From positions 124,001 through 188,000 of the forward strand of contig CAXXMH010000006.1 in NCBI GenBank assembly GCA_963664665.2: a DNA stretch of 64,000 nt, read 5' to 3'. This DNA comes from Bin55 sp963664665. Lineage in GTDB: Bacteria; Pseudomonadota; Gammaproteobacteria; Pseudomonadales; Azotimanducaceae. The position numbers were made by a program, and so were the translations under genes. This document shows, piece by piece, positions 16,500 to 26,080 of the stretch. Every line of letters begins with the position of its first letter. Within the stretch, counting starts at the first letter, position 1. The notes below the pieces were generated by a model. The model worked only from the letters and a program-made list of their open reading frames with translations, was not told the origin of the DNA and did no database searches.

Positions 16500-18464
16500 A
16501 TGAGAAACGTTCTGATTGCGTCATGCCTAATGGCGGGCGTCATGGCTTGGGCTGTACCAGTCGAGAATTTTTCGTTGTTAGATCACAATGGCGACGCGCA
16601 CGAGCTCTACTACTACTCCGATGCGGATGCTGTTGTTTTAATCGTGCAAGGTAATGCTTGTCCGATCATTCGGAATGCGCTCCCGGACATCCGCGAAGTT
16701 CGCGATCGATTCGTCGATGAGAACGTCGTTTTCTTGATGCTAAATGCCAACTCGCAAGACGACCGTGACTCGATTCAAGCGGAAGCAGAAGAGTGGAAGA
16801 TTGATCTTCCCATTTTGGTGGATGAGACGCAGCTAGTGGCACGCGGCTTAGGCGTCACACGTACAGCGGAAGCATTTGTCATTAACCCTTCTAACTGGGA
16901 ATTGGCTTATAGAGGTCCTTTGAACGATCGTTTGGGTTATGAACGCCAGAAAGCCGAAGCCGACGTTCACTACGTGGCTGACGCGATTCATGCAGTTAAA
17001 AATGGTGGCGAATTGGACGTTCAGGCAGAAGCAGCCAAGGGGTGCCTGATCAACATCGAGGAACCAGCATCTGAAATCTCCTTCGTTGACGATGTGGTTC
17101 CCGTTCTTGAACAGAATTGCATGAGTTGCCATGTGCCGGGCGGTATTGGGCCGTGGTCGATGTCAAGTTACGAAATGGTCAAAGGTTTTGCGCCTATGAT
17201 GCGAGAGGTACTCCGCACGAATCGAATGCCCCCGTGGCACGCAGATCCGCACATCGGAACGTGGGGCAACGATCGCAGTATCTCCATCGAGGAGAAAAAG
17301 CTGTTGGTCGACTGGATTGAAGCAGGTGCGCCACGCGGCGAGGGCGAAGATCCATTGGGAGCGATTGTTGCGACGATCGAGGAAAACCGTAGTTCAGTCG
17401 ATTGGCCACTAGGCGAACCTGACTTAATCGTGGATGTACCTGCATTTGAGGTGCCAGCGACGGGTGTGGTCGAGTATCAGAACCACGAAATCGCGGCAAA
17501 CTTGACGGAAGACGCATGGATTCGAGGCATCGATGTCAAGCCCGGCGACACGAACGTCTTGCATCATGCGTTGGTAGGTTCGAATGAACCAGGTAGCAGC
17601 TCAAGACGTGGAGTATTCAACAATTACTTGGGTGGCTACGCTCCTGGGGTTATCGGAGATTTCGCACCTGAAGGTACTGGTGCGTTTATCAAGAAAGGTT
17701 CTAGTATCGCAGTCCAATTGCACTATACCCCTTACGGTAAATCCGTGGTCGACAAGACACAGGTCGGACTGTATTTCCACGATGAACCACCTGAACGATA
17801 TGTTCGACACGGAGTCGTGATCAACTTCAATCTGGCTATTCCACCGAACACCAAAGCACATGAAGAAGGCGCGTACATCGAGTTCGACAAGGACGCGGAG
17901 CTTTATTCGATCCTGCCTCACTCACACTATCGAGGTAGCAGCTCGACGTTCGAACTGGAACTCCCAAGCGGTGAGCGAGAACTTCTGTTATCTGTGCCCG
18001 AATACGACTTCAATTGGCAGACAGGTTACGCGTTCGCCGAACCGAAACATGTACCGGCGGGCTCGAAACTGATCCACAAGACGGTGTACGACAATTCAAA
18101 ACAGAACTTTGCGAATCCGGACCCAGACAAAACCGTGACTTGGGGTCAACAGTCGTGGGATGAAATGCTCTACGGCGCGTTCGTGTATCGCTGGAGCGAC
18201 GAAACGTCAGCGAACCCAATTCATTCGGCTGCACGCTTCCGTGCGGCACAGACGGTTGGATTCTTAGATAGCGACATGGACGGCGGTATTCAGCCGGACG
18301 AGATAGGTGAACGGCTTAATAAGCAGTTCGAACCTGCGTTTACCCATTTCGACGCAAACGGCAACGAAGCGCTCGAGGTAGATGAACTGTTCAACTATCA
18401 GAAGTTTGCTGCGCAGCGACGTGCCCAAGCACAACGACCACAAGCCGAGGTCCAGACTAACTGA
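16500..18464 (+). CDS. Exported redoxin / cytochrome c-like / copper monooxygenase-like protein with C-terminal EF-hands
   Basis: A 654-residue multidomain protein with a short signal sequence (RNVLIASCLMAGVMAWA). Residues 20-170 are a thioredoxin-like redoxin domain (VVLIVQGNACPIIRNALPD), where the active CxxC is reduced to one Cys. CMSCH (207-211) is a c-type heme site in a SCHVPGG context. Residues about 290-560 resemble the copper type II ascorbate-dependent monooxygenase fold (LHHALVGSNE, LPHSHYRGSS His motifs). Two calcium EF-hand loops close the chain (DSDMDGGIQPDEI, DANGNEALEVDEL). Probably a periplasmic redox enzyme of unknown substrate. Confidence 0.8.
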   Translation: MRNVLIASCLMAGVMAWAVPVENFSLLDHNGDAHELYYYSDADAVVLIVQGNACPIIRNALPDIREVRDRFVDENVVFLMLNANSQDDRDSIQAEAEEWKIDLPILVDETQLVARGLGVTRTAEAFVINPSNWELAYRGPLNDRLGYERQKAEADVHYVADAIHAVKNGGELDVQAEAAKGCLINIEEPASEISFVDDVVPVLEQNCMSCHVPGGIGPWSMSSYEMVKGFAPMMREVLRTNRMPPWHADPHIGTWGNDRSISIEEKKLLVDWIEAGAPRGEGEDPLGAIVATIEENRSSVDWPLGEPDLIVDVPAFEVPATGVVEYQNHEIAANLTEDAWIRGIDVKPGDTNVLHHALVGSNEPGSSSRRGVFNNYLGGYAPGVIGDFAPEGTGAFIKKGSSIAVQLHYTPYGKSVVDKTQVGLYFHDEPPERYVRHGVVINFNLAIPPNTKAHEEGAYIEFDKDAELYSILPHSHYRGSSSTFELELPSGERELLLSVPEYDFNWQTGYAFAEPKHVPAGSKLIHKTVYDNSKQNFANPDPDKTVTWGQQSWDEMLYGAFVYRWSDETSANPIHSAARFRAAQTVGFLDSDMDGGIQPDEIGERLNKQFEPAFTHFDANGNEALEVDELFNYQKFAAQRRAQAQRPQAEVQTN

Positions 18465-18469
18465 GTTGT

Positions 18470-18491
18470 CACGAGCACTTAAACGCTCGTG
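18470..18491 (+). promoter_or_regulatory. Hairpin overlapping the selD-fusion start codon
   Basis: CACGAGC and GCTCGTG form a perfect 7-bp stem around an 8-nt loop. The second arm contains the GTG start at 18489, and no T run follows, so a terminator is unlikely. It could mask the start codon; this is inference from geometry only. Confidence 0.4.
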
Positions 18492-20702
18492 AATACTGAA
18501 CATCCTTATCTGCGTGACCTGCTGCTGATCGGCGGCGGGCACGCCCACGTTCAGGTCCTGCGTCGATTCGGTATGAAGCCGGAACCTGGCGTTCGCCTTA
18601 CGCTGATTAGTCGTGAGAGTGCGACCCCTTATACCGGCATGTTGCCAGGATTTATCGCGGGTGAGTACCTTGAGCAAGAGATCGTCATCGATCTATTGAA
18701 GCTCGCGCGCTTTGCGGATAGTCGGTTCATAGAAGCCAATGTTGAACGAGTCGATGTTGCAAATCGCCGCGTACATCTCAGCGGCGGACGTACGCCAATA
18801 CGGTTTGACGCGCTCTCGATTAACACCGGTGGAGATTGCGCCTTGGAAATTCCGGGTGGTGAATTCATTCAACCGGTGAAGCCAATCGGCCGATTCATTC
18901 AAAACTGGTCCAGGACACTCGCATACCTATCGCGTACGACACCGGTTCGCGTTGCAATCATTGGGGGTGGTCCTGGGAGTGTCGAACTCGCGCTTGCGCT
19001 TCGTCAACGACTTGGGACTGCGTGTGAGATCACGATAGTTGCGCGCGGGCCAGAATTAATGCGAGACCACGGCAAGCTGGTTCGTCGCCACATTGCAAAT
19101 GCGGTAAATGAACACGACATTCACGTGGAATGTGACTTCAATGTGGTAGCCGCAGAACGCGACGTCGATGCCCGACAGTTAACTTTAAGAAACGATGTGG
19201 GATCGGCGATTACGTGCCACCACGCTCTCAGCGTGACGGGGGTAGGTGCGCCAACATGGTTGCGTGATTCTGGGTTTGATGTCGATGAACAAGGTTTTCT
19301 GAAAGTGAATCGTTATCTCCAAACGGAGACGGCGCCGTGTATCTTTGGTGCTGGCGACGCAGTGTCGCTTACTGAACAACCCCGTCCGAAATCAGGGGTT
19401 TACGCGGTGCGTGAAGGTCCGTTTCTGGCGGAGAATCTTCGCCGCCACTTAACCGGGGAGCACCTGCAGCGATTCCGAGCGCAACGACGGGCTCTCGCGT
19501 TAATACGAACTGAACCAGGTCGTGCGATAGCTTCGCGAGGGTGGGTACAGGCTTCGGGCAATTGGTTGTGGCGCTATAAGGATTGGATTGATCGCCGATT
19601 TATGCGGCGCTTTCAAGAGCTACCCACCATGCCCGAGCAAACATTCCGTTATCGAGGCGAATTGCGGACGGACGCACCGGACGCATCGATGCGCTGCGGC
19701 GGATGCGGTGCGAAGATTGGTGCGGATTTACTCCAGCGAGTGCTTCACCGACTGGATATCCATTCTCCTTCGAGCGTACATATGGGGGTTGGGGAGGACG
19801 CAGCAGTCGTGAATTTTGGGTCCGGCACACTTGCGATTAGTTGCGACGGATTCCGAGCTATGGTTGACGATCCGTGGCGATTTGGGCGTATTGCTGCCCA
19901 TCACGCCCTGAATGACCTCTATGCCATGAACAGTGAACCTAATGTTGCCGTTGCGTTAGTCTCCGTGCCTCTGATGTCGGACAACCTGATGGAAGAGGAT
20001 CTGTTCCAGCTAATGAGCGGTGCGATCACCGTATTCAACGAATCCGGCGTTTCATTAGTAGGCGGTCACACGGCAGAAGGGGTAGAGCTTTCGGTCGGCT
20101 TTACTGTCGTGGGTTCGACCGGGTTCAACATCATGGAGAAAGGCCGACTACAGCCAAGCCAGTCATTGGTACTCACCAAACCAATAGGCGTTGGCGCGAT
20201 ACTCGCGGGTGGCATGGATGGACGCTGCGACGCTCACGCCGTCGCGGCAGCAATCCAAGTGATGGATCAGTCCAATGCGGCTGGAACACAAGTACTTTCG
20301 GATTATTCCGTTTCTGCTTGTACCGATGTCACAGGCTTTGGCTTAGGTGGACACCTAAGTGAGATGTTGCGAGCGTCGAACGTCAGCGCGACTTTGGAAT
20401 TGGACGCAATCCCAATCTTGCCGCCGGCGTTGGACGCGCTGGGTAACGGCATCCAGAGCTCGTTACAGGAGAACAACGAGCAGGTCATTGAAGATTGTGT
20501 ATACGACTGCTCCTCGCTCGATCCTAGACTCCGAATGCTGGCAGATCCTCAAACAAGCGGAGGTCTACTCGCCGGGGTTGATACGGAATACGCAGAGTCC
20601 TGCGTGAATGAACTCCGTAAGGTCGGTTACAACAACGCCCGGATCATTGGCTCGATAGACGCGAGCGGCGATCCGGTTGGACAGATTAACGTTCTAAGCT
20701 AA
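18489..20702 (+). CDS. selD: Selenide, water dikinase fused to an N-terminal NAD(P)/FAD oxidoreductase
   Basis: A 737-residue fusion. Residues 1-390 are a pyridine-nucleotide-disulfide oxidoreductase (DLLLIGGGHAHVQVL, VAIIGGGPGSVELALALR, and IFGAGDAVSL near the end), similar to NDH-2/SQR-type enzymes. Residues from about 400 are SelD, which makes selenophosphate from selenide and ATP. The catalytic Cys is in C403-G-G-C406-GAKIG, with later VGGHTAEG and DVTGFGLGGHL motifs. The fusion is a known architecture, thought to tie selenide or sulfide chemistry to phosphorylation. The start is GTG 18489, 24 bp after the redoxin gene. Convergent with the next gene. Confidence 0.92.
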   Translation: MNTEHPYLRDLLLIGGGHAHVQVLRRFGMKPEPGVRLTLISRESATPYTGMLPGFIAGEYLEQEIVIDLLKLARFADSRFIEANVERVDVANRRVHLSGGRTPIRFDALSINTGGDCALEIPGGEFIQPVKPIGRFIQNWSRTLAYLSRTTPVRVAIIGGGPGSVELALALRQRLGTACEITIVARGPELMRDHGKLVRRHIANAVNEHDIHVECDFNVVAAERDVDARQLTLRNDVGSAITCHHALSVTGVGAPTWLRDSGFDVDEQGFLKVNRYLQTETAPCIFGAGDAVSLTEQPRPKSGVYAVREGPFLAENLRRHLTGEHLQRFRAQRRALALIRTEPGRAIASRGWVQASGNWLWRYKDWIDRRFMRRFQELPTMPEQTFRYRGELRTDAPDASMRCGGCGAKIGADLLQRVLHRLDIHSPSSVHMGVGEDAAVVNFGSGTLAISCDGFRAMVDDPWRFGRIAAHHALNDLYAMNSEPNVAVALVSVPLMSDNLMEEDLFQLMSGAITVFNESGVSLVGGHTAEGVELSVGFTVVGSTGFNIMEKGRLQPSQSLVLTKPIGVGAILAGGMDGRCDAHAVAAAIQVMDQSNAAGTQVLSDYSVSACTDVTGFGLGGHLSEMLRASNVSATLELDAIPILPPALDALGNGIQSSLQENNEQVIEDCVYDCSSLDPRLRMLADPQTSGGLLAGVDTEYAESCVNELRKVGYNNARIIGSIDASGDPVGQINVLS

Positions 20703-20721
20703 GGCGTGCTTGGGTTAGTCT

Positions 20722-21822
20722 CTACGAGTCTTTGAAGTGCGCGGCAATTGCCGGTCGAAAACGGGGCATGTCGACTAAGAACGAGTCGTGACCTTGAATC
20801 GAGTCCAGGATTTGGAAGGACACCTCGATGCCTGATGATGACATCGCGGTTTTGAGCTCAAGTTGTCGTTCAGGTGGGAACAGGAAATCTGACTGCACGC
20901 CGAGAATAGTTGCCCGTTCAATACCTAGTCCGTTGAATGCCATCTGAATCGAACCACCATGGTCAGCGGCGTCGAATAAATCCATCGCGCGCGATAGGTA
21001 TATATAACAATTCGCATCGAACGCGTCCATGAATGATCTCGCGCGTGACGACAGGTACGCTTCGATCTCGAAATCCGAGCCAAAGGGATTTTCGTGCGCG
21101 AAAGGGACGTTACTCGTAATGCGTTCCCGGCCGAAACGATCTCGCCATTCTTGTGCCGACCGATAGCTGATCATCCCAAGTTTGCGTGCTAAGCGCATCC
21201 CTTCCTCAGGTTGTTCGTCGAAGGGGTAATCGCCATTCTTCCACATTGGATCTTTGCACACCAGTTCTCGTTGAAGTGAACGCAATGCAATGCTGAACGG
21301 TTGACTATTCGCGGCTGCGGAGATATTGAGCATTGCGTAGACTGCATCCGGATACATGAGTGCGAAAGCGAGCGCGGACATCCCGCCCATTGATGCGCCG
21401 ACGACGGAGTGAAGCCGCTCTATCCCAAGATGATCGATAACGCATTTTGCGCCGTGCGCAACATCCTCTAGTGTCAATACCGGGAACGAAAGTCGGTATG
21501 GTGCGCCGGTGTCTGGATTGACCGACGCTGGGCAAGTTGAACCGAAGAAACTACCTAGTGAGCATACACAGATCACGAAGAAACGATTCGTGTCAATCGG
21601 TTTTCCTGGACCGACTACGTCCTCCCACCAGCCAGCGGTCGGATCTTCCGGACTAGAAGCGACGTGAGACGACGCGGAAAGTCCAGTAAGTACAAGGATC
21701 GCATTGTCGTTCGCGTGGTTTAGTTCGCCGAGTGTTTCATATGCGATCGTTGGACGTGACAACCGTCCGTGAAGCATCTGAAACTCGTTGTCGATCGTTA
21801 GATAACGCCGCGCATCACCCAC
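20722..21822 (-). CDS. MetX-family homoserine/serine O-acyltransferase
   Basis: A 366-residue alpha/beta-hydrolase-fold acyltransferase. The nucleophile Ser is in GASMGGMSAL, Asp in VQSDFLFP and His in QGHDSFLVD, as in MetX. The oxyanion region reads CSLGSFFGSTCPAS rather than the GGCQGSTGP common in homoserine acetyltransferases, so a serine or homoserine O-succinyltransferase is possible. It overlaps the upstream AspA-like gene by 8 bp, making it the last gene of a three-gene coupled set. Family certain; acyl donor and acceptor not resolved. Confidence 0.85.
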   Translation of the reverse strand: MGDARRYLTIDNEFQMLHGRLSRPTIAYETLGELNHANDNAILVLTGLSASSHVASSPEDPTAGWWEDVVGPGKPIDTNRFFVICVCSLGSFFGSTCPASVNPDTGAPYRLSFPVLTLEDVAHGAKCVIDHLGIERLHSVVGASMGGMSALAFALMYPDAVYAMLNISAAANSQPFSIALRSLQRELVCKDPMWKNGDYPFDEQPEEGMRLARKLGMISYRSAQEWRDRFGRERITSNVPFAHENPFGSDFEIEAYLSSRARSFMDAFDANCYIYLSRAMDLFDAADHGGSIQMAFNGLGIERATILGVQSDFLFPPERQLELKTAMSSSGIEVSFQILDSIQGHDSFLVDMPRFRPAIAAHFKDS

Positions 21823-22789
21823 GAGCGAGACTCGTGCTGATCAAGAAATAACACACGCAGTCCTGAAGTGCGAGTATTGGTGTATGAGTAAACATCGACA
21901 TGACTATTTCGCGTTTCAGGTACGCCCGTCGCTCGCGAAACTCAAAAAATTCGTCGGTTAGGTCAAGGCTGTGAGCTGGGTCTAGCACGCTCACGCGCCA
22001 ACCGGACGGCAGGCAATTCACAAATGGACTTCCTGCAGCGAGGGTCGAGAAGCTGCTTTCTTTAAGTGTCTCATCGAACTGTGGAAAGTTCTCGAGACTG
22101 CCGTTTTCGTGTTCGACTTTAACAATCCCAATGGTCTCGTATGCCTCCAGCTCGTGTTGTGGTGCCGTAGGAACGCGACGGATCTCGTTTAAGCGCGTCA
22201 GCAAGTCATATGCACGTCGAGCACTGTGCGGATCATCGACCGTGCCAGTTTCTACGGTGAGTGATGGACAGTGCGGAGCAACGGCATGAGCCAGGATGTC
22301 AAGGGTATGGTCGGTGAAGATCACTTTATTACTGAAGATAGAGGCTAACGCGAGTGTTGATTTGCGCTGGTCGGTAATAACTGAATAGTGAGGGTTAGGA
22401 CCGGAATTATTGTGAATGTCGATACCGCACCATGGCTGGTACATTTCAAGCAGATCGTTCAAATCATCGCGCCATGATTGCTGGCGCCAAATTCGATTGA
22501 AATCGATTTCGTCCGGTAGATGGCGCATGGCTTGTGCCGCAGCGCCCACGTTGCCGATGAAGAGGACGATTGATGCGTCTGAAGTATCGGCAATAAATCG
22601 TCGAACGGCGTCCCATCCGGAAGTTTCATTGCCATGAAGCAGCGTACTTACAAAAAATGGCTGAACGCCTTCGCGACGAAGGTCGAATACGGTTGGTCCC
22701 GTCAGAAAACCGTGTAGATCGGAAGCTTCCACCTGGATGAGGCGTTCGTCGAATTCACGACGCACATCGAACTTCACGTAATTGGCCAC
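21815..22789 (-). CDS. Succinylglutamate desuccinylase/aspartoacylase (AstE/AspA)-like protein
   Basis: A 324-residue M14-like zinc hydrolase. LLHGNETSGWDAVRRF carries the zinc-binding H and E, and DIHNNSGPNPHYSV carries the later metal His. Members deacylate N-acyl amino acids. It overlaps both neighbours (16 bp upstream, 8 bp downstream), so it is translated with a glutamate-cysteine-ligase-like enzyme and a MetX-like acyltransferase. Substrate unknown. Confidence 0.8.
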   Translation of the reverse strand: MANYVKFDVRREFDERLIQVEASDLHGFLTGPTVFDLRREGVQPFFVSTLLHGNETSGWDAVRRFIADTSDASIVLFIGNVGAAAQAMRHLPDEIDFNRIWRQQSWRDDLNDLLEMYQPWCGIDIHNNSGPNPHYSVITDQRKSTLALASIFSNKVIFTDHTLDILAHAVAPHCPSLTVETGTVDDPHSARRAYDLLTRLNEIRRVPTAPQHELEAYETIGIVKVEHENGSLENFPQFDETLKESSFSTLAAGSPFVNCLPSGWRVSVLDPAHSLDLTDEFFEFRERRAYLKREIVMSMFTHTPILALQDCVCYFLISTSLARG

Positions 22790-24207
22790 TCGTGTACTGG
22801 CTTTTCAGTAGCTTGATGATCGGCGTATCGACGTGTAAGCGCCGCGAAATCAGGACCGTGCGCGTCAATCCAGCGACGTTGCCACCTTGCCCCGGTCTGT
22901 TCTGACTCGATACGCGCCACAATCACATCGAGAAATCGATCCACCTCTTCGTGAGGGATGGGGATACCACACAACGCGTCGCGACTCGCGGGGATTAACT
23001 CACTCAATAGCAACTCCCGGGCGTTTACTTTGCGATTTTTTGGCCAATGAAAAGTGGCATTAAGTCCCTCGCGTGCTGCCGCGTAGAAGTTCTCCTGAGT
23101 TTGTTCGAAGGTCAGTTGCTCCGCGATTGGTGGAGTTGCGTCGCTGAATGCCCTTAACAATCCAGCGAAAGTTGCCAGATTCGCAATGCAGTCCATGCAA
23201 GTTGGACCTGCGGGTACAACTCGATGCTCGATCCTGACGTGCGGTTGACCGTCATAATCGAACCCGATCAGTGGTCGGTTCCACCGCCAGATCGTGCCGT
23301 TCTGGAAGCGTAAGTGTGCGAACGTCATAGCGGGGTCCGATTGCACGTAGGGTAGGAGCAGGACGTGATCTCGTTGGTTTTCGTGAAATACTTCGCTCAA
23401 CGACTCTTGGACGTATCCGGAACCGAAACTGACACGATCAAGGTAGCGTCCACCGAGTTGTACCGATTGCTCGAAAAGTGGAATGCGTGTCTCTTCCCAA
23501 AGGAACTTACCAAATAGGGTTGGCGAATTTGCGGATAGAGCAACCATCGGCGCACTGGCGACAAGTGCGGCATTAAAGTCGCGAGTTGCACGATCTGGCT
23601 TGCATTGCAGGTGAATTTGGAATGACGTGGTGGCACTCTCGAGCATCACGTCCGCGTGTTTCATGCTTAACCGATCGTTACCTTCTATTTCGATCTGCAG
23701 TGGCTCGCCGTCTCGCAAGGCCATGACTCGATCGTTTAGTGCGTAGTACCGCATCATGTCCGACATGTGATCGGAGTTGAGGATGCCTGGATTGATGGTT
23801 GGAAGAATCCCAACAGTAACCAACCGCACGTTCATGTCGTCGGCATTTTGGACGCATTTGTGCCACGTCGTAGTCAATTCGTCAAGAAGACGGGAAAATA
23901 CCCGTCCAGTGAAAGAGACGGGGCTACCATTGAGCTCTACGTTAAATTCCGCGAGTTCGGGTACAACGAGCGGGTCATTCAACTGGTCTAAGAACTGACG
24001 ATTGATGCCAGACGGATGACCTTCTTGGTCAATAATGCAAACTTCAAGTTCAAAACCAAGTATGTCGCCGCGTTGGCTAAATTGGTCGTGCTTAAATAAT
24101 GAATCGAGCTGGCGCGTCTCTTCTTCGAGTCGCGCCCTAAATTGACTGAAATGATCGGCTTCAAAGTGCCGTTGATCGATTTCGTCGCCCATGGAATCGC
24201 CAATCAA
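22774..24207 (-). CDS. Glutamate-cysteine ligase (GCS2)-like protein
   Basis: A 477-residue member of the GCS2/amidoligase group. ILGFELEVCIID near residue 50 gives the Mg/glutamate site, and FQIHLQCKP, RIEHRVVPAGPTCMDCIAN and the HWPKNRKVNARELL region also fit. The family forms gamma-glutamyl or related amide bonds with ATP. It is first in the overlapping three-gene set with AspA-like and MetX-like enzymes, so its product may not be glutathione. A better start may be the ATG of MGDEIDQRHF, five residues in. Confidence 0.8.
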   Translation of the reverse strand: MIGDSMGDEIDQRHFEADHFSQFRARLEEETRQLDSLFKHDQFSQRGDILGFELEVCIIDQEGHPSGINRQFLDQLNDPLVVPELAEFNVELNGSPVSFTGRVFSRLLDELTTTWHKCVQNADDMNVRLVTVGILPTINPGILNSDHMSDMMRYYALNDRVMALRDGEPLQIEIEGNDRLSMKHADVMLESATTSFQIHLQCKPDRATRDFNAALVASAPMVALSANSPTLFGKFLWEETRIPLFEQSVQLGGRYLDRVSFGSGYVQESLSEVFHENQRDHVLLLPYVQSDPAMTFAHLRFQNGTIWRWNRPLIGFDYDGQPHVRIEHRVVPAGPTCMDCIANLATFAGLLRAFSDATPPIAEQLTFEQTQENFYAAAREGLNATFHWPKNRKVNARELLLSELIPASRDALCGIPIPHEEVDRFLDVIVARIESEQTGARWQRRWIDAHGPDFAALTRRYADHQATEKPVHEWPIT

Positions 24208-24273
24208 CGCAGTGGCGAGTCATTTTAAGAGGGACTGATTACCATGGGTGCGATCCCATCGGGTAGCTGATTG

Positions 24274-25164
24274 ATGTCGTCAGACTGGTATCCAGAGAGA
24301 CAGTCAACCGATCGCTGGACATGCGTGAAGAGTTCGGTCAGCCGCCGTTCCATCCTTGAATCTGAGTTAGTGCTCACGTCGATGGGAATTGAAACGCGTA
24401 TCGAACGGCGTCTATTCGAATGGCGCCTCCTCACGCTTGAAGCGCTTGCGACGCATGCGCGCGTCCAACTGGACCTGTATTACAAAGAGAACAAGCGGCG
24501 GCAACGACCTTATACGATTTATCCAACACTCGGCGTTGGCTACTACGGTGCGCTAGCTTATTTGGCGGTAATCTGGCTCTTTTTTCTTGTTGACAACGCG
24601 AATTTCATTGGCCGTTCGGGCGTACTCTCAGCAGCCGCAGTTAACGACGGCGCGTGGTGGTTAACCGTTACCGCGCTGACATTACACGCAAACATCAGTC
24701 ATATCGTGGCGAATTCGGTAACTGGCGCGTTGTTCGGCTATGCCACAGGACGTTATCTCGGTGACGGATTTGCATGGTTTTTGATCCTTGTTAGCGGCGC
24801 GTTCGGAAATCTGCTTAACGCGTGGGTGCGTCCAGATACGTTCTACGCTATCGGAGCCTCGACGGCTTGTTTTGCGGCCGCCGGAGTTCTTTGCGGCTTT
24901 ACGTGGCGCAAAAGTTTCGTTAAAGGCGCAAGCGCTCGCTTCAACTATATGCCGATCGTTGGTGCGATCGCGTTGTTCGTGTTCATGGGTACTGAGGGTG
25001 AGAACACGGACGTGGTTGGACACTTGATGGGTTTAGGCGCAGGACTTGGCGCCGGCGCGATCGTTGGTGGATTTGACGTGCGTCGTATAGGTAGTTCTGG
25101 TCAGACGCTTAGCGGCGCTGCGGCAGTTGGTTTACTGGTCATATCCTGGATTCTCGCGTTCTAA
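24274..25164 (+). CDS. Rhomboid-family intramembrane serine protease
   Basis: About 296 residues. A soluble N-terminal region of about 90 residues precedes six predicted membrane helices. The catalytic Ser lies in AIGASTACFAAAG (GxSx) and the catalytic His in VVGHLMGLGAGLGAG. HANISHIVANS in the second helix region supplies the usual H/N cluster. TTG 24271 directly precedes the ATG at 24274, and an internal ATG (MGIETRIERR) at 24382 is another possible start. It would cleave membrane-tethered proteins; substrate unknown. Confidence 0.88.
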   Translation: MSSDWYPERQSTDRWTCVKSSVSRRSILESELVLTSMGIETRIERRLFEWRLLTLEALATHARVQLDLYYKENKRRQRPYTIYPTLGVGYYGALAYLAVIWLFFLVDNANFIGRSGVLSAAAVNDGAWWLTVTALTLHANISHIVANSVTGALFGYATGRYLGDGFAWFLILVSGAFGNLLNAWVRPDTFYAIGASTACFAAAGVLCGFTWRKSFVKGASARFNYMPIVGAIALFVFMGTEGENTDVVGHLMGLGAGLGAGAIVGGFDVRRIGSSGQTLSGAAAVGLLVISWILAF

Positions 25165-25239
25165 CGGGTCCGCTGGGGCGTTGCGCGTATTGCGACAGAC
25201 AGGTCGAAACCGTCCAGCGGTTTTCCTTGCGGTGACGTG

Positions 25240-25995
25240 ATGTCATTGGATCGATCTGAATCGCTGTTCTTTGAATTGTTCAGTGGACTACCGCGCCAAG
25301 GTCCTGGTAGTGCAGCAAGTACACGCCGCGCGCTCCAGTTCGTCCCACATCTCAACGAGGAGTCGCAAATCCTGGATGTAGGCTGTGGTACGGGTGCTCA
25401 GACATTTGTTTTGTCAGAAAGCACGTCAGCGCACATTGTTGCGGTCGACAACCACGCACCTTACATCGATGTGCTTCACCGAAAGGTTTGCGAACTGAAC
25501 TTAACGGATCGCATTCAAACCTTAGTAGCGGATATGCGGAACCTTAAGTTTGCGAACGAGGCGTTCGAACTGATTTGGTGCGAAGGCGCGATCTACAACA
25601 TAGGTGTTGAGACCGCTCTTCGAGAATGGCGTCAGTTTCTAACGCAAGACGGTCACATTGTGTTTACAGAGGTTTGCTGGCGACACCATACACCACCCGA
25701 ACCGTGTAAGGAATTCTGGGCTAGGGAGTACCCAGACATCGGTGAACTGAACGCGCTTCTAGCAGCCGTTGAATCCTCAGGATACAGTGTCGTCGAGCAC
25801 TTTCCATTGAATGCCGACGCTTGGTGGGATGGCTACTATCGCCCTCTCCAAACCAATATCGCGGATTTTCGAGATCGCTATCGCGACGCACGAGACGCTC
25901 AGGAACTTGCGGACCGGTGTCAGCATGAAATCGAGATCTGGCAGATGTACTCGGATTACTATGGATACGAGTTCTGCATATGCCGCGCTAACTAA
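25240..25995 (+). CDS. Class I SAM-dependent methyltransferase
   Basis: About 251 residues. Motif I is ILDVGCGTGAQTF, followed by IVAVDNHAPYIDVL (acidic end of strand 2) and ELIWCEGAIYNIG (motif post II). The substrate is not predictable. GTG 25237 directly precedes the ATG at 25240. It lies 75 bp after the rhomboid gene on the same strand and is convergent with the next gene. Confidence 0.85.
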   Translation: MSLDRSESLFFELFSGLPRQGPGSAASTRRALQFVPHLNEESQILDVGCGTGAQTFVLSESTSAHIVAVDNHAPYIDVLHRKVCELNLTDRIQTLVADMRNLKFANEAFELIWCEGAIYNIGVETALREWRQFLTQDGHIVFTEVCWRHHTPPEPCKEFWAREYPDIGELNALLAAVESSGYSVVEHFPLNADAWWDGYYRPLQTNIADFRDRYRDARDAQELADRCQHEIEIWQMYSDYYGYEFCICRAN

Positions 25996-26080
25996 CTGGT
26001 CAAAAACCGTAAAGCTATTACGAGCTTATGTACCGATCAAAAATCGATAGACACAAATGGTCACTTCGTGACTGGGTAGC

